Shown here: positions 14,908 to 24,122 of the stretch, in pieces
Layout: each line of letters begins with the position of its first letter
Numbering within the stretch: position 1 is the stretch's first letter
Source: Flavobacteriales bacterium UBA7666
GTDB lineage: Bacteria > Bacteroidota > Bacteroidia > Flavobacteriales_D > Crocinitomicaceae
NCBI GenBank assembly: GCA_002483265.1
Contig: DLHO01000027.1
Span: forward strand, 1 to 64,000
Reading direction: 5' to 3'
DNA: 64,000 bases
Program-made: the position numbers and the translations under genes
Notes under the pieces: generated by a model
What the model saw: the letters and a program-made list of their open reading frames with translations, nothing else
Database searches by the model: none
What the model was told of the DNA's origin: nothing

Positions 14908-16619
14908 TCAAACAACTTTTAGTCGCACTTTTCATTCTGGTTTCTTGTGGAACATTTTCCCAAGAAGATCCGAATTTTGCGCACATTATTCGCTTTGATG
15001 GAACGTATCAAATCAACAAGGATTGCTCGATGTTGATCACTGAACACATCACTATTTATGCAGATGGATACGATATCAATCATGGAATTTACCGCGAAAT
15101 TCCGTTAAGTTACGATTACCAAGGTGGTCAAACAACCGTCGATTTCTCTCTTATTTCCATTACTCGCGACGGAAAAACAGAAGATTATCACACGGAAGAA
15201 GCTGAAAACGGGATCCGTATTTATTTTGGAAATAAGAACATCACCCTTGAACCGGGAAAATACACTTATGACCTCACTTACAAAGTAAATCACGTGTTGC
15301 GCTTTTTGAAAACGGTTGATGAACTGTATTGGAACACTAACGGAAATGGCTGGAAGTTTTCGATCGATACTTTGACTGCCCGGGTAATTCTTCCCTCCGG
15401 AATTAAATTCAACCAATTCATTGCTTATACCGGATCGCAAGGTAATGCAGGTAAGAATTATACTGTAGAACAAGTAAAACCAAATGAATTGCTTTTCAAG
15501 ACAAAAGAGTCACTTTCCTCTTACGAAGGATTAACTTTTTCAGCTTCCTGGAATAAGAAACAGCTCGTATATCCAAGTGATTATGAAAATTTCATCTACT
15601 GGATAAAAAGTCATGCTTTGTGGGTACTATTGATTTTCATGGTGGTATTTCTATTGATTCGAAACACAATTCTTTGGTGGAAATACGGCCGCGATCCCAA
15701 ACCCGGAACCATTATGCCGCAATACGATGCTCCGGAAGGATTTTCTCCCGCAGATGTATCCGCTGTTATGAATCGGGGTGTCGTTACTTCAACTGCATTC
15801 ACCGGACAAATTGCTTCTCTGGGGGCAAAAGGCTGGATGAAAATCAAGCAGGAAAATGAGTCTGGGGGTACTAAGTTTACATTTACCAAATCTGAAAAAC
15901 CAAAGCACGATTTAACATCAGCAGAAAACCAGGTTTATCAAGCTTTCTTTTCAGGTAAAGACTCTTTTACATTTAGCGAGAACACTTACAACGCTACTCT
16001 GAAAAAAGGAATGGATGATTTACAGCAGCACATAGCAGCAAGTCATCAAGAGAAATACCGAAAACTAAATGCGCGCATTAACGGAACACAATACCTTTTT
16101 CTCTTCCTCTTTATACTTGTTGCTTTTGGTCTGAAATTCCTATTTGGCGGCTCCTACATTGTTATTGGAGTAATGGCCGCTCTGGGTTTTGGAATCAACT
16201 TGCTTTTCGGGTATTTATTTGAACAACCTACTCCGGAAGGACGAAAGGTTATGGATCATATTTCGGGATTGAAATTATTCATCGAATATGCTGACAAAAA
16301 ACGCATTCAATTCAACAATCCTCCGGATCTGAATTTTGAGACTTTTGAGCGCCTTCTTCCCTATGCTATCGTACTGGGATTGGCAAAAGAATGGGAGGGT
16401 CAATTTAATCCGGTGGAATTACAAACCGGCTTTGGAATGGCTGGTTATTGGTATGTAGGAATGGGCATGTACGGGTTCTCTCACTTCAATGCTAGTAGCT
16501 TTTCCTCCGCGATATCTTCTTCCTCTGTTCCCCCAAGTTCTTCTTCAGGAGGATCTTTCTCAGGTGGTGGTGGATTCTCCGGCGGAGGTGGCGGCGGAGG
16601 TGGCGGTGGCGGCTGGTAA
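14904..16619 (+). CDS. DUF2207 membrane protein with glycine-rich tail
   Basis: The 571-residue protein has a signal peptide (to about residue 20, GTFSQ), an extracytoplasmic beta-rich DUF2207 region (about 25-220, with YDINHGIYREIPLSY and TYDLTYKVNHVL), and a first membrane helix near residues 232-252. A cytoplasmic winged-helix-like region with GWMKIKQENE follows, then two more helices (about 395-435), and a low-complexity Ser/Gly tail with a run of Gly-Gly-Gly. This is the usual LemA partner architecture. The terminal Gly run is a known feature of the family and probably sits in the cytoplasm. The stop lies 8 bp from the convergent carbamoyltransferase stop. Confidence 0.85.
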   Translation: MIKQLLVALFILVSCGTFSQEDPNFAHIIRFDGTYQINKDCSMLITEHITIYADGYDINHGIYREIPLSYDYQGGQTTVDFSLISITRDGKTEDYHTEEAENGIRIYFGNKNITLEPGKYTYDLTYKVNHVLRFLKTVDELYWNTNGNGWKFSIDTLTARVILPSGIKFNQFIAYTGSQGNAGKNYTVEQVKPNELLFKTKESLSSYEGLTFSASWNKKQLVYPSDYENFIYWIKSHALWVLLIFMVVFLLIRNTILWWKYGRDPKPGTIMPQYDAPEGFSPADVSAVMNRGVVTSTAFTGQIASLGAKGWMKIKQENESGGTKFTFTKSEKPKHDLTSAENQVYQAFFSGKDSFTFSENTYNATLKKGMDDLQQHIAASHQEKYRKLNARINGTQYLFLFLFILVAFGLKFLFGGSYIVIGVMAALGFGINLLFGYLFEQPTPEGRKVMDHISGLKLFIEYADKKRIQFNNPPDLNFETFERLLPYAIVLGLAKEWEGQFNPVELQTGFGMAGYWYVGMGMYGFSHFNASSFSSAISSSSVPPSSSSGGSFSGGGGFSGGGGGGGGGGGW

Positions 16620-16627
16620 AACCGGCA

Positions 16628-18322
16628 TCACTTTTTTTCGATAATCGTATGATTCAAAACCAATACATCCAAAGCAGATTCTTCGAATAAGGCAATCGCC
16701 TGTTCCGGAGTTTCTACAATCGGCATTCCCTTTTTGTTGAAGCTGGTATTGAGCAAAACAGCTATTCCGGTTTCTTGGTGAAAAACTTCTATCAATTGAT
16801 AGAATAAGGAATTCCAATTTCTATCGACTGTTTGAACACGTGCCGTTCCATTCACATGTGTCACGTTTTGCAATTGTTGTGCATATTCCGGTTTGGTATG
16901 ATCCACCAAAATCATATAAGGACTTTTTCTCCCCGAACGGAAATAAGTCGGAGCAAATTCAGTCAGAACTGCCGGAGCAAATGGCCGGAAATCTTCCCGG
17001 AATTTGATATTTGCATTGATGTGATCTCCCAAACCCTTTATTCCGGGATGCGCCAAAATACTTCGATGACCCAATGCCCTTGGACCGAATTCGCACTGAT
17101 CCTGAAACCAGCCAATAGTTTTTCCTTCAGCCAATCTTTTTGCAGTTAATACCAAGAGATCCTGAATTTCCAGTTGTTTAATTGTCCAACTTTCAGATGT
17201 GTTTTTCAAGGCATTTTGAATGTCTGCGTCCGAATAACTTTTGCCAAAACACGTATTTTCATTGTGCTTTACTTTCTGCTTTTTCAATACTTCGAGCCAG
17301 CCATAATAGGCACAACCCAAAGCCAAACCATTATCTCCAGCAGCCGGTTCAATGTAAAAGCTGCTCACAACTTCGTCATTCAGTAAAAAAGCATTCGCTA
17401 CAGCGTTTAAAGCTACTCCGCCGCTATAACACACGTTTTTACTTGGAAATCGCTTTAAACGGTCTTCAAAACACCAGCAAACGGCTTTCTCGACTTGTTT
17501 CTGAGCCCAAAAAGCCACATCTGCATAATATTGAAAGTTTTCTTTGAAAAAAGTATAACCTGTAGAAGGCATTTTCAATTCGTTCTGCCAGTCTTCAAGA
17601 ACTAATAGTGATCCATCTCTCAATTCAAATGCTTCTTTTCCAATCAAACCATCTTTTCCATAAGGAGCCAAGCCCATCAACTTTCCAACATCGTCCATAT
17701 TTCCAAACACATAATGGCTGATTGCAGCATAAAAACCGCCTATTGAATGTTTGGTTGTAGGCAGCTTCAGTTCATTCTCCGATCTGCTTCCAAGTGGACT
17801 AAAATCTTTGAAAAGTGTGGTCAGTTTTCGCCCGTCAAAGTAATAAAAACTATCTTTTTCGCACCACAATTGTTCCTTGGAAAAAGCATCAACATTCTCA
17901 GGAAGGAGTTTTCCCTTCGACAAATCGGAACATTGTTCGTAAGGGCTTCCGCAGCCATCAATCACCATCACAACGCATTCATCAAAATCGCAAGTTCCTG
18001 CTGCGCTGTAGGCATGAGCCAAATGATGTGAAATACTGACCAACGGCGGGTTTTCATTTCCTGCCAACACCCGTTTCCCGTGAAACCGATCCCGATCCGG
18101 AATTTCAAAATTGGCTGTTTGAACAACCAAAGCGACATCTTCGAGCGAAATTCCTTCAGCGTTTAAACAGTATTGAATCGTATCGGTATCATTTCCTCCA
18201 TCGTGTTTCAATCTCGTAATGCGTTCTTTTTCAATACCAACGCAAACAATTCCGTCCTTTAGCAGAACAGCTGATCCGTTGTGAGAAAGTCCTGTTCCCA
18301 GAACATAAAGTGGTTTTGACAT
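16628..18322 (-). CDS. Carbamoyltransferase (NodU/CmcH family)
   Basis: The enzyme transfers a carbamoyl group from carbamoyl phosphate, through carbamoyl-AMP, to an O or N acceptor. The 564-residue protein has the N-terminal Kae1/YrdC-like fold with GTGLSHNGSAVLLKDG and metal-binding HHLAHAYSA (about residue 96), and a C-terminal CmcH domain with QDQCEFGPRALGHRSILAHP (about 410-430) and NTSFNKKG. Relatives decorate antibiotics, Nod factors and surface sugars. No glycosyltransferase or biosynthetic genes are adjacent, so the acceptor is unknown. It is transcribed alone, toward the DUF2207 gene. Confidence 0.92.
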   Translation of the reverse strand: MSKPLYVLGTGLSHNGSAVLLKDGIVCVGIEKERITRLKHDGGNDTDTIQYCLNAEGISLEDVALVVQTANFEIPDRDRFHGKRVLAGNENPPLVSISHHLAHAYSAAGTCDFDECVVMVIDGCGSPYEQCSDLSKGKLLPENVDAFSKEQLWCEKDSFYYFDGRKLTTLFKDFSPLGSRSENELKLPTTKHSIGGFYAAISHYVFGNMDDVGKLMGLAPYGKDGLIGKEAFELRDGSLLVLEDWQNELKMPSTGYTFFKENFQYYADVAFWAQKQVEKAVCWCFEDRLKRFPSKNVCYSGGVALNAVANAFLLNDEVVSSFYIEPAAGDNGLALGCAYYGWLEVLKKQKVKHNENTCFGKSYSDADIQNALKNTSESWTIKQLEIQDLLVLTAKRLAEGKTIGWFQDQCEFGPRALGHRSILAHPGIKGLGDHINANIKFREDFRPFAPAVLTEFAPTYFRSGRKSPYMILVDHTKPEYAQQLQNVTHVNGTARVQTVDRNWNSLFYQLIEVFHQETGIAVLLNTSFNKKGMPIVETPEQAIALFEESALDVLVLNHTIIEKK

Positions 18323-18348
18323 GAATAGCAGCTTAATTGGTGGTTTAG

Positions 18349-18744
18349 TTAATCATCATCGTCTTCATCTTCCAGCCATCCGAAAAATGATTCCAGATTA
18401 TCCCGATCCTTACGGGAAGGACGACCGGTTCCATATTCGCGGTAAACACTTTGTGCTTCCCGATAGTTTTTGAATTTTTCCAATTCCAAAGGGTCTGTGA
18501 TGTCAATCAGATAATCACCTACAAGTTTCGCACCTACTCTTCTATCCAGTAAGTCTTTAACCTTATAGCTGAATGTGGCATTGTTTTTAATAATGGATAT
18601 CGTGTCTCCAATCTTTACTTCTTTGGAAGGTTTAACCGGTGAATTATTCAGCTTAATCTTGTTCTTCTGAACCGATTCTGTTGCCAAAGTCCGTGTTTTA
18701 GCAAGGCGCACAAACCAAACGTATTTATCAATTCTTAAGCTCAT
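18349..18744 (-). CDS. hslR: S4-domain RNA-binding protein, HslR-like
   Basis: The 131-residue protein opens with an S4 domain: MSLRIDKYVWFVRLAKTR, then KLNNSPVKPSKEVKIGDTISI. A basic and then very acidic tail (EDEDDDD) follows. HslR (Hsp15) binds 50S subunits carrying stalled nascent chains and helps recycle them. The ATG at 18744 is chosen because the S4 fold begins there; the frame extends 27 bases further but without conserved sequence. The start overlaps the end of the MmcQ-like gene by 17 bp, so they are cotranscribed. Confidence 0.85.
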   Translation of the reverse strand: MSLRIDKYVWFVRLAKTRTLATESVQKNKIKLNNSPVKPSKEVKIGDTISIIKNNATFSYKVKDLLDRRVGAKLVGDYLIDITDPLELEKFKNYREAQSVYREYGTGRPSRKDRDNLESFFGWLEDEDDDD

Positions 18745-19078
18745 CTCGTAATTTTTTTGGCAAGGACGCAACTACTAAATCGTAAGAGTGTACGATCAAC
18801 TCCTTGATCAGGGAGTCATCTACCAATCCTTCCAATGAAACTGTATTCCAATGCTTTTTACTCATGTGGTATCCGGGCTGAATTCCATCATAGCGTTCCC
18901 GCAATTCAATTGCCTTTTCCGGATCACATTTCAGGTTAATTCCGGTTGGATTTTCCACATCCACCAAGGCAAACATTTTATTCTGCACTTTTATTACCAA
19001 GGTGCGTTTATCAAAGGGAAATGTTTCTGTGGCTCCGGGAAGCTGGAAACAAAAATGAATCAATTCGTCAAAATGCAT
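18728..19078 (-). CDS. MmcQ/YjbR family protein
   Basis: This 116-residue protein matches the CyaY-like MmcQ/YjbR fold: LPGATETFPFDKRTLVIKVQNKMFALVD (pattern LPG..E..PF......KV..K.FAL), NLKCDPEKAIELRERYDGIQPGYHM, and KKHWNTVSLEG. These are small proteins of unproven DNA-binding function. It heads a two-gene unit with hslR. On the minus strand a TACCTTTC box ends 4 nt before its ATG. Confidence 0.85.
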   Translation of the reverse strand: MHFDELIHFCFQLPGATETFPFDKRTLVIKVQNKMFALVDVENPTGINLKCDPEKAIELRERYDGIQPGYHMSKKHWNTVSLEGLVDDSLIKELIVHSYDLVVASLPKKLRDELKN

Positions 19079-19147
19079 GGCGGAAAGGTAGTAAAAATGG
19101 TACTTTTAATGCTGATTTTTTGCCTATTTTCATAAATCTCAATTGAT

Positions 19148-20041
19148 ATGGTTATTATCGCTCTTACTCTGATTGTTCTGCTCATTGGCTTCGGCTGGGT
19201 TTCCTATAACAAAGCGGCTCACCCGAAATGGCAGGTTCCCCGTGAAACTTTTCCGGATGAATGGAGAGATATTTTGAACTCAGAGGTTCTATTTTATTCG
19301 TCATTGGATGAAGCTCAAAAGACCCGTTTCGAACTCAAGATTCAGGAGTTCCTGCTCAATTACCGGATTACAGGAGTAAAAACGGATGTCAGTTTAACCG
19401 ATAAATTACTCGTTGCTTCCAGTGCAATCATCCCCATTTTTGGTTTTGATTCGTGGAAATATCCCAATATTCGGGAGGTTCTTTTGTATCCGGACACATT
19501 CAATGAAAATTATGAATTTGAAGGAGAATCTCAACGCCGAATTCTAGGAATGGTGGGAAATCAAAGCATGGAAGGAATCATGATACTATCCAAAGAGGCT
19601 CTTAGATTGGGTTTCAAAAATGAGTCGGACAAGCAAAACACAGCGATTCATGAGTTTGTGCATTTGATCGATAAATCGGACGGGGAAATTGACGGACTTC
19701 CAAAGGTATTGATGGACAAACAATATGCCCTTCCCTGGATTGATCTGATGAGCAAAGAAATAGACCGAATCTATGACGAAAGGTCTGATATTAATCCCTA
19801 CGGAGCAACGAATCGGGCAGAATTTTTATCTGTGATTAGTGAGTACTTTTTCGAGCGTCCAAAACTTCTGGAAGAAAAACATCCGGAAATTTATGCTTTG
19901 TTGGAGAAAATCTTCAATCAACAGATGGCAGACCGGAACCTTTCCAAAAAAGGATCACTAATTGGAAGAAATGATCCGTGCGTTTGCAGCAGTGGAGAGA
20001 AATTCAAGCGTTGTTGTGGAAGTGTGCATTATAAAAAGTGA
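19148..20041 (+). CDS. MtfA-type zinc peptidase fused to a SEC-C motif
   Basis: The 297-residue protein starts with one membrane helix (about 2-17) and then an MtfA-like zinc metallopeptidase domain with HEFVH at 168-172 (zinc ligands His168 and His172, catalytic Glu169) and the downstream AEFLSVISEYFFE helix carrying the third ligand. In E. coli MtfA is a cytosolic peptidase that binds the Mlc repressor. Unlike it, this protein ends in a SEC-C zinc motif, GRNDPCVCSSGEKFKRCCG (Cys278, Cys280 and a CC pair near 290), as found at the SecA C terminus. The membrane anchor and SEC-C tail together are an unusual addition. Confidence 0.85.
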   Translation: MVIIALTLIVLLIGFGWVSYNKAAHPKWQVPRETFPDEWRDILNSEVLFYSSLDEAQKTRFELKIQEFLLNYRITGVKTDVSLTDKLLVASSAIIPIFGFDSWKYPNIREVLLYPDTFNENYEFEGESQRRILGMVGNQSMEGIMILSKEALRLGFKNESDKQNTAIHEFVHLIDKSDGEIDGLPKVLMDKQYALPWIDLMSKEIDRIYDERSDINPYGATNRAEFLSVISEYFFERPKLLEEKHPEIYALLEKIFNQQMADRNLSKKGSLIGRNDPCVCSSGEKFKRCCGSVHYKK

Positions 20042-20065
20042 TATCAAAATTCAAAAATTAATACA

Positions 20066-20542
20066 ATGAAGCAAGCGATCCTATTTATTCTCATCCTGTG
20101 TTCTTTCAATTCAATTGCTCAAGAAAGATTGCCTGAAGAAAATCCCAAGCGTGTCCAACTTAAAAAAGTCGTTCCGGAAATGTGTGTTCCATCCAAACAG
20201 GTTTTCGAACTTTATAATGGAAATCCGGACGAAATTGAGCCAAAATGTTCCATAACTAAAGAAGAATTGATTGAATTACTGAACAGTGATCTGGAATTTC
20301 TAAAAAACAATCCGGAATTCAAAGGGCGTGGGATGATCAGTGTAATTATCAATTGTGACGGAAAAGTCATTGGCTGGGCTGAAGTTGTGAAATCACGGAA
20401 CGATGAATTGAACAAGGAAATTTTAGCATACCTTGTCTTGAAGAATTTTGAATGGGAGGCAGGTCAATACAAAGAAGAACACATTGATTCAGTTTACAGT
20501 TTTAGTTATCAGATTGTGCGAGGTAAATTGAGGTTGAATTAA
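20066..20542 (+). CDS. Secreted protein with TonB C-terminal-like domain
   Basis: A 158-residue protein with a signal peptide (to about residue 18, NSIAQ). Its C-terminal half matches the TonB_C pattern: MISVIINCDGKVIGWAEVVKS, then LVLKNFEWEAGQ. It lacks the membrane anchor and proline-rich spacer of true TonB, so it is a soluble or periplasmic domain of unknown partner. The last 24 bp before it follow the MtfA-like gene directly, suggesting cotranscription. Confidence 0.7.
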   Translation: MKQAILFILILCSFNSIAQERLPEENPKRVQLKKVVPEMCVPSKQVFELYNGNPDEIEPKCSITKEELIELLNSDLEFLKNNPEFKGRGMISVIINCDGKVIGWAEVVKSRNDELNKEILAYLVLKNFEWEAGQYKEEHIDSVYSFSYQIVRGKLRLN

Positions 20543-20792
20543 CGCAACCATTTCTCCCCGCTTAATCCACCTGCGAAAGTTAATTCCTCTCCCAAAACGC
20601 CATTTCGCCAATTTTCCAATTCGCGAATTCGCCAAATAGCGAACCGAGCCATGGCAAAGGGTTTCAGAAGTGTCAAATAGACTGTTTCGCTTAAAATAGA
20701 TTCGTTTTCAAATCATTACAACTTATATTTTAACAAAAAAAGCTTTGCCCAAAATCAACTTTTTTCATAAATTAAATAAGAAAGTAGAAACT
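20543..20792. other. Intergenic region with short CG-rich repeats
   Basis: No gene is seen. Around 20606-20646 the motif TTCGC plus AATT recurs in variants (TTCGCCAATTTTCC, ATTCGCGAATTCGCC). It looks like slipped or degenerate repeat sequence containing a GAATTCG palindrome. A weak TATATTTT box (about 20733) might serve the ArsR-type gene. Confidence 0.4.
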
Positions 20793-21095
20793 ATGGGCAC
20801 AACTAAAATCTATCCCTATTCAGACCAAACCTTGCAATTAGCACAGATTGCAAAAGCAATGGGTCATCCAGCGAGGATAACCATCCTAAAATATCTTTTT
20901 GAAAACCATCAGGCAACAAATGATACCTTCAGAAGCATCACGACTCTAACAAAGTCAACTATTTCAAAACACATCAAGGAATTAATTCATGCAGATTTAG
21001 TCTATTCCGACTACAGAGAATTTGAAGGAAACTATTATTTGAAACGAGAAGCCTCCCTTCTTATTGAAATGCTTGTACAGGAGATTCATCAGTAA
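20793..21095 (+). CDS. ArsR-type winged-helix regulator, 100 aa
   Basis: The protein has the ArsR/HTH_5 layout: LAQIAKAMGHPARITILKYLFE, recognition helix region TTLTKSTISKHIKELIHADLV, then a beta-wing YSDYREFEGNYYLKRE. No metal-binding cysteines are present, so it is probably not a metal sensor. The ATG at 20793 is chosen over an upstream in-frame TTG because the domain starts just after it and AAAGTAGAAA precedes it. It stands 39 bp before ispG in the same direction, but ispG has its own promoter box. Confidence 0.82.
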   Translation: MGTTKIYPYSDQTLQLAQIAKAMGHPARITILKYLFENHQATNDTFRSITTLTKSTISKHIKELIHADLVYSDYREFEGNYYLKREASLLIEMLVQEIHQ

Positions 21096-21106
21096 GATTC
21101 ATTCCG

Positions 21107-21114
21107 TACCTTTG
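21107..21114 (+). promoter_or_regulatory. -7 box of ispG
   Basis: TACCTTTG matches TAnnTTTG and lies 20 bp before the ispG ATG at 21135. It overlaps an in-frame GTG at 21114, which shows that the GTG is not the start. No clear -33 TTG is present at the expected spacing. Confidence 0.5.
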
Positions 21115-21134
21115 TGTGGTACAATTTCTTAAGA

Positions 21135-23045
21135 ATGTCTGAGCAAATCAATTTCTGTAATGATTTATTCAACCGCGAGCGCTTTGAAACGCGTGAAGTA
21201 AAAGTTGGAAATACTGCAATCGGAGGATCCAATCCGATTCGGATCCAATCCATGACCACAACGGATACCATGGATACAGAAGGCTCTGTTCAACAATCTA
21301 TCCGAATGATTGATGCAGGCTGCGAATTAGTTCGTTTGACTGCACCTTCCAAGAAGGAAGCAGAAAATCTCAGCACCATCAAAAACGAGCTTGTTAAGCG
21401 CGGTTATAATACTCCTTTGGTAGCAGACATACATTTCACACCAAACGCCGCAGAGATCGCCGCAAAACTAATTGAAAAGGTGCGCGTGAATCCGGGCAAT
21501 TATGCTGACAAAAAGAAATTTGAGGAAATTGATTATACCGAAGAAAGTTATCAGGCAGAATTAATCCGAATTGAAGAGAAGTTTACTCCACTTGTTTTGC
21601 TTTGCAAAGAACAAGGAACTGCAATGCGAATCGGGACCAATCACGGTTCTCTTTCCGATCGGATTCTAAGCAGATTTGGAGACACTCCGGAAGGAATGGT
21701 TCAATCAGCAATGGAATTCATTAACATCTGCCGCAAGAATGATTACCACGAATTGGTCATCTCCATGAAAGCAAGCAATACACTTGTGATGGTTCAGGCT
21801 TATCGACTATTGGTGAAAACCATGAAGGAACAAGGGATGAATTATCCTCTGCATCTTGGAGTCACTGAAGCAGGAGATGGTGAAGACGGAAGAATCAAAT
21901 CAGCGGTTGGAATCGGTGCATTATTGGAAGATGGATTGGGAGATACCATCCGTGTTTCACTAACTGAGGATCCTGAATTTGAAATTCCAGTTGCTCAAAA
22001 ATTGGTTCAAAAATTTCAAGAAAAACCAAATGAAAAACTAAATTTTTCGTCAAAAATAAATTTTGACTATTTTCATCATAACAAGCGATCAACCAATCCA
22101 TTATTAAATATTGGCGGAAGTAATACTTCAATTGTTTTTTCAGACTTATCAAAGAAAGTAAATATAGTTTCAACTAATTTTTTCGGATTTGGATACAGCT
22201 ATTCAGAACAATTGGATAAGTGGAATATCTTCGATCAAGCAGCTGACTTGGTTTATCTTGGAGATCAAAGTATTGACTTCCAAATTCCTGGAACACTTCG
22301 TTTGGTTCAGAACTATGAAACCTGGAAAAAACGCAACAGATCGGACGCTTATCCTTTGTGTACACTTGAAGAATACCAGCAAAACAAACCTGCAGGAATC
22401 GTTTTTCTGCTTCTGGATCTGGACACAGAAATCTCTGTTTCTAAGTTGCCAAGAGAACAAATAATTTACGTTGTTGAGACTAAAAAGAAGCACAAAACTC
22501 AAATAATCCGCAAATTTCAATATGAATTGGCGGAATTAAAGAATAAAGTTCCTGTTATTCTGAAACTCAATTATGATTTAGATGAATTGGAAATGCTTCA
22601 ATTATACGCAAGTTCAGATGCAGGAATTCATTTCATTGATGGCTTTGCAGACGGAATTTGGATCACAGCTCCAAGATCCTTAGTTGATTTGAACCGTCTA
22701 TCATTCGGAATTCTCCAAGCAACACGTACACGCATCTCCAAAACTGAATACATTTCTTGTCCATCATGCGGAAGAACACTTTTTGACCTTCAGGAAACGA
22801 CCGGAAAGATTCGTGAACGCACCTCTCATTTGAAAGGACTCAAAATTGGAATTATGGGATGTATTGTAAACGGTCCGGGAGAAATGGCCGATGCAGATTA
22901 TGGATATGTTGGAACCGGTCCGGGAAAAATTAATCTTTACAAGGAAAAAACAGTTGTAAGGAAAAATGTTTCAGAAGAAGAAGCCGTTGATGCATTGATC
23001 GAGTTGATCCGTGAAAACGGAGATTGGATTGAACCAAGTAAATAA
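21135..23045 (+). CDS. ispG: 4-hydroxy-3-methylbut-2-enyl diphosphate synthase, large-insert form
   Basis: IspG makes HMBPP in the MEP isoprenoid pathway using a [4Fe-4S] cluster. The 636-residue protein has the N-terminal TIM barrel (VGNTAIGGSNPIRIQSMTTTDT; ADIHFTPNAA; RVNPGNYAD), a large low-conservation insert (about 300-530), and the C-terminal cluster domain with Cys542, Cys545, Cys576 and Glu583 in CPSC and GCIVNGPGE. The spacing equals that of the E. coli cluster ligands. Three-domain IspG is the normal type in Bacteroidota, Chlamydia and plants. The ATG at 21135 fits the promoter box and the family N terminus. Confidence 0.95.
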   Translation: MSEQINFCNDLFNRERFETREVKVGNTAIGGSNPIRIQSMTTTDTMDTEGSVQQSIRMIDAGCELVRLTAPSKKEAENLSTIKNELVKRGYNTPLVADIHFTPNAAEIAAKLIEKVRVNPGNYADKKKFEEIDYTEESYQAELIRIEEKFTPLVLLCKEQGTAMRIGTNHGSLSDRILSRFGDTPEGMVQSAMEFINICRKNDYHELVISMKASNTLVMVQAYRLLVKTMKEQGMNYPLHLGVTEAGDGEDGRIKSAVGIGALLEDGLGDTIRVSLTEDPEFEIPVAQKLVQKFQEKPNEKLNFSSKINFDYFHHNKRSTNPLLNIGGSNTSIVFSDLSKKVNIVSTNFFGFGYSYSEQLDKWNIFDQAADLVYLGDQSIDFQIPGTLRLVQNYETWKKRNRSDAYPLCTLEEYQQNKPAGIVFLLLDLDTEISVSKLPREQIIYVVETKKKHKTQIIRKFQYELAELKNKVPVILKLNYDLDELEMLQLYASSDAGIHFIDGFADGIWITAPRSLVDLNRLSFGILQATRTRISKTEYISCPSCGRTLFDLQETTGKIRERTSHLKGLKIGIMGCIVNGPGEMADADYGYVGTGPGKINLYKEKTVVRKNVSEEEAVDALIELIRENGDWIEPSK

Positions 23046-23204
23046 AAAAGGCAAACTCCATTTGACCCGAAAGCATCCGGGAAATCGAAGACGGTATTTT
23101 CAATCCTATTTAACGACCAAATTTGCGAAAAACGAATAAAAAAGTTAAAAAATTCACTTAATCTCCCAACACATCTCACCACACCAAAGGTCTTTCCCTT
23201 CCAA

Positions 23205-23235
23205 ACACAAAAAAAGCCCTTCAGAGGGCTTAAAA
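23205..23235 (-). terminator. Rho-independent terminator of the mnmG operon
   Basis: On the minus strand a 7 bp stem AAGCCCT/AGGGCTT (23214-23220 with 23225-23231) and 4-base loop is followed by a run of Ts. It lies just past the methyltransferase stop. Confidence 0.85.
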
Positions 23236-23238
23236 ATG

Positions 23239-24114
23239 CTATTTCTTACGGAAAATATAGATCTGAGAGCTCGACAAACCTTCCTTCGCTTTGCGATTTG
23301 ATAAAAATCCAATTCTCATCGCTTTTAGTATAGAACCACCTTTATACTTTTCACTCAACATCGAAACGTAATAGCTGTCAAATTTCATTGGGAGCATAAG
23401 CTCAAATTTCAATCCTTTTGATTCAACTAAAGGAATAATCGATTTTGGAGAGAAGTGATATAAATGACGTGGAACATCATACGCTGCCCAATACTCTTTA
23501 TAATATTGTGCATCAAAAGAAGTGTAATTCGGAACAGCAATAATTAAAACACCATTCTGGTTTACTAAAGAAACTATCTTCTCCAAATCTGTTTGCAAAT
23601 TGTAAACATGCTCCAACACGTGCCACATAGAAATGACATCAAAAGTTTCATTCAAATCATGAAGCAAACTCAAATCCTTCAACTCAATTCCGTTTTCTGC
23701 TAAAGCTACTTTTCGCGCATCCTGGTCAGGCTCCAAACCTAATACGGTGTAGCCGGATTCTTTTGCTTTCGACAAAAAGTGACCCGTTCCTGCGCCTATA
23801 TCCAACAGGTTCTTTCCATTCGTCAGTTGCTTGAGTAGTGAAATCTTCTTCTTTAAAGTATAAGAACGCACCCAACCATAGACCTTATTAACAAGCCCTT
23901 TCTTCGTTGAACTATGCGAAACATAATCTTCCGACTTGTAATAATCCCCAATTCGATCTAAGGTCGGTCTTGGATTTGTAAACAGCAAATGACATGAATC
24001 ACAAAGATCCAAATTGAAGTTTTCCTTTGAAAGAAAATGATCTTTCACCGCTAAATATCTGCTGAACGATTGCGCTCCACAAGCGGGGCAAGTTGATTGG
24101 TTTAAATGTTCCAC
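23239..24114 (-). CDS. SAM methyltransferase with N-terminal zinc ribbon
   Basis: The 291-residue protein has a zinc ribbon at its start (CPAC and CDSC, about residues 9-41), then a class I SAM-binding domain: LLDIGAGTGHFL (motif I), GLEPD (acidic end of strand 2), and DVISMWHVLEHV (motif IV region). This resembles the Methyltransf_11/23 families that act on sugars, lipids or quinone-like compounds. The substrate is unknown. The only start that keeps the zinc ribbon intact without running into mnmG is a GTG at 24114, inside a parS-like site, giving a 6 bp gap to the mnmG stop. Confidence 0.82.
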   Translation of the reverse strand: MEHLNQSTCPACGAQSFSRYLAVKDHFLSKENFNLDLCDSCHLLFTNPRPTLDRIGDYYKSEDYVSHSSTKKGLVNKVYGWVRSYTLKKKISLLKQLTNGKNLLDIGAGTGHFLSKAKESGYTVLGLEPDQDARKVALAENGIELKDLSLLHDLNETFDVISMWHVLEHVYNLQTDLEKIVSLVNQNGVLIIAVPNYTSFDAQYYKEYWAAYDVPRHLYHFSPKSIIPLVESKGLKFELMLPMKFDSYYVSMLSEKYKGGSILKAMRIGFLSNRKAKEGLSSSQIYIFRKK

Positions 24115-24122
24115 GTGAAACT
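24107..24122. promoter_or_regulatory. parS-like site 1
   Basis: TGTTCCACGTGAAACT matches 15 of 16 bases of the Bacillus-type parS consensus TGTTCCACGTGAAACA. It covers the mnmG/methyltransferase junction and includes the GTG start of the methyltransferase. Confidence 0.8.

Noticed and set aside
16628..18322. Part of a natural-product gene cluster
   Set aside because: The carbamoyltransferase has no adjacent synthase, glycosyltransferase or tailoring genes.
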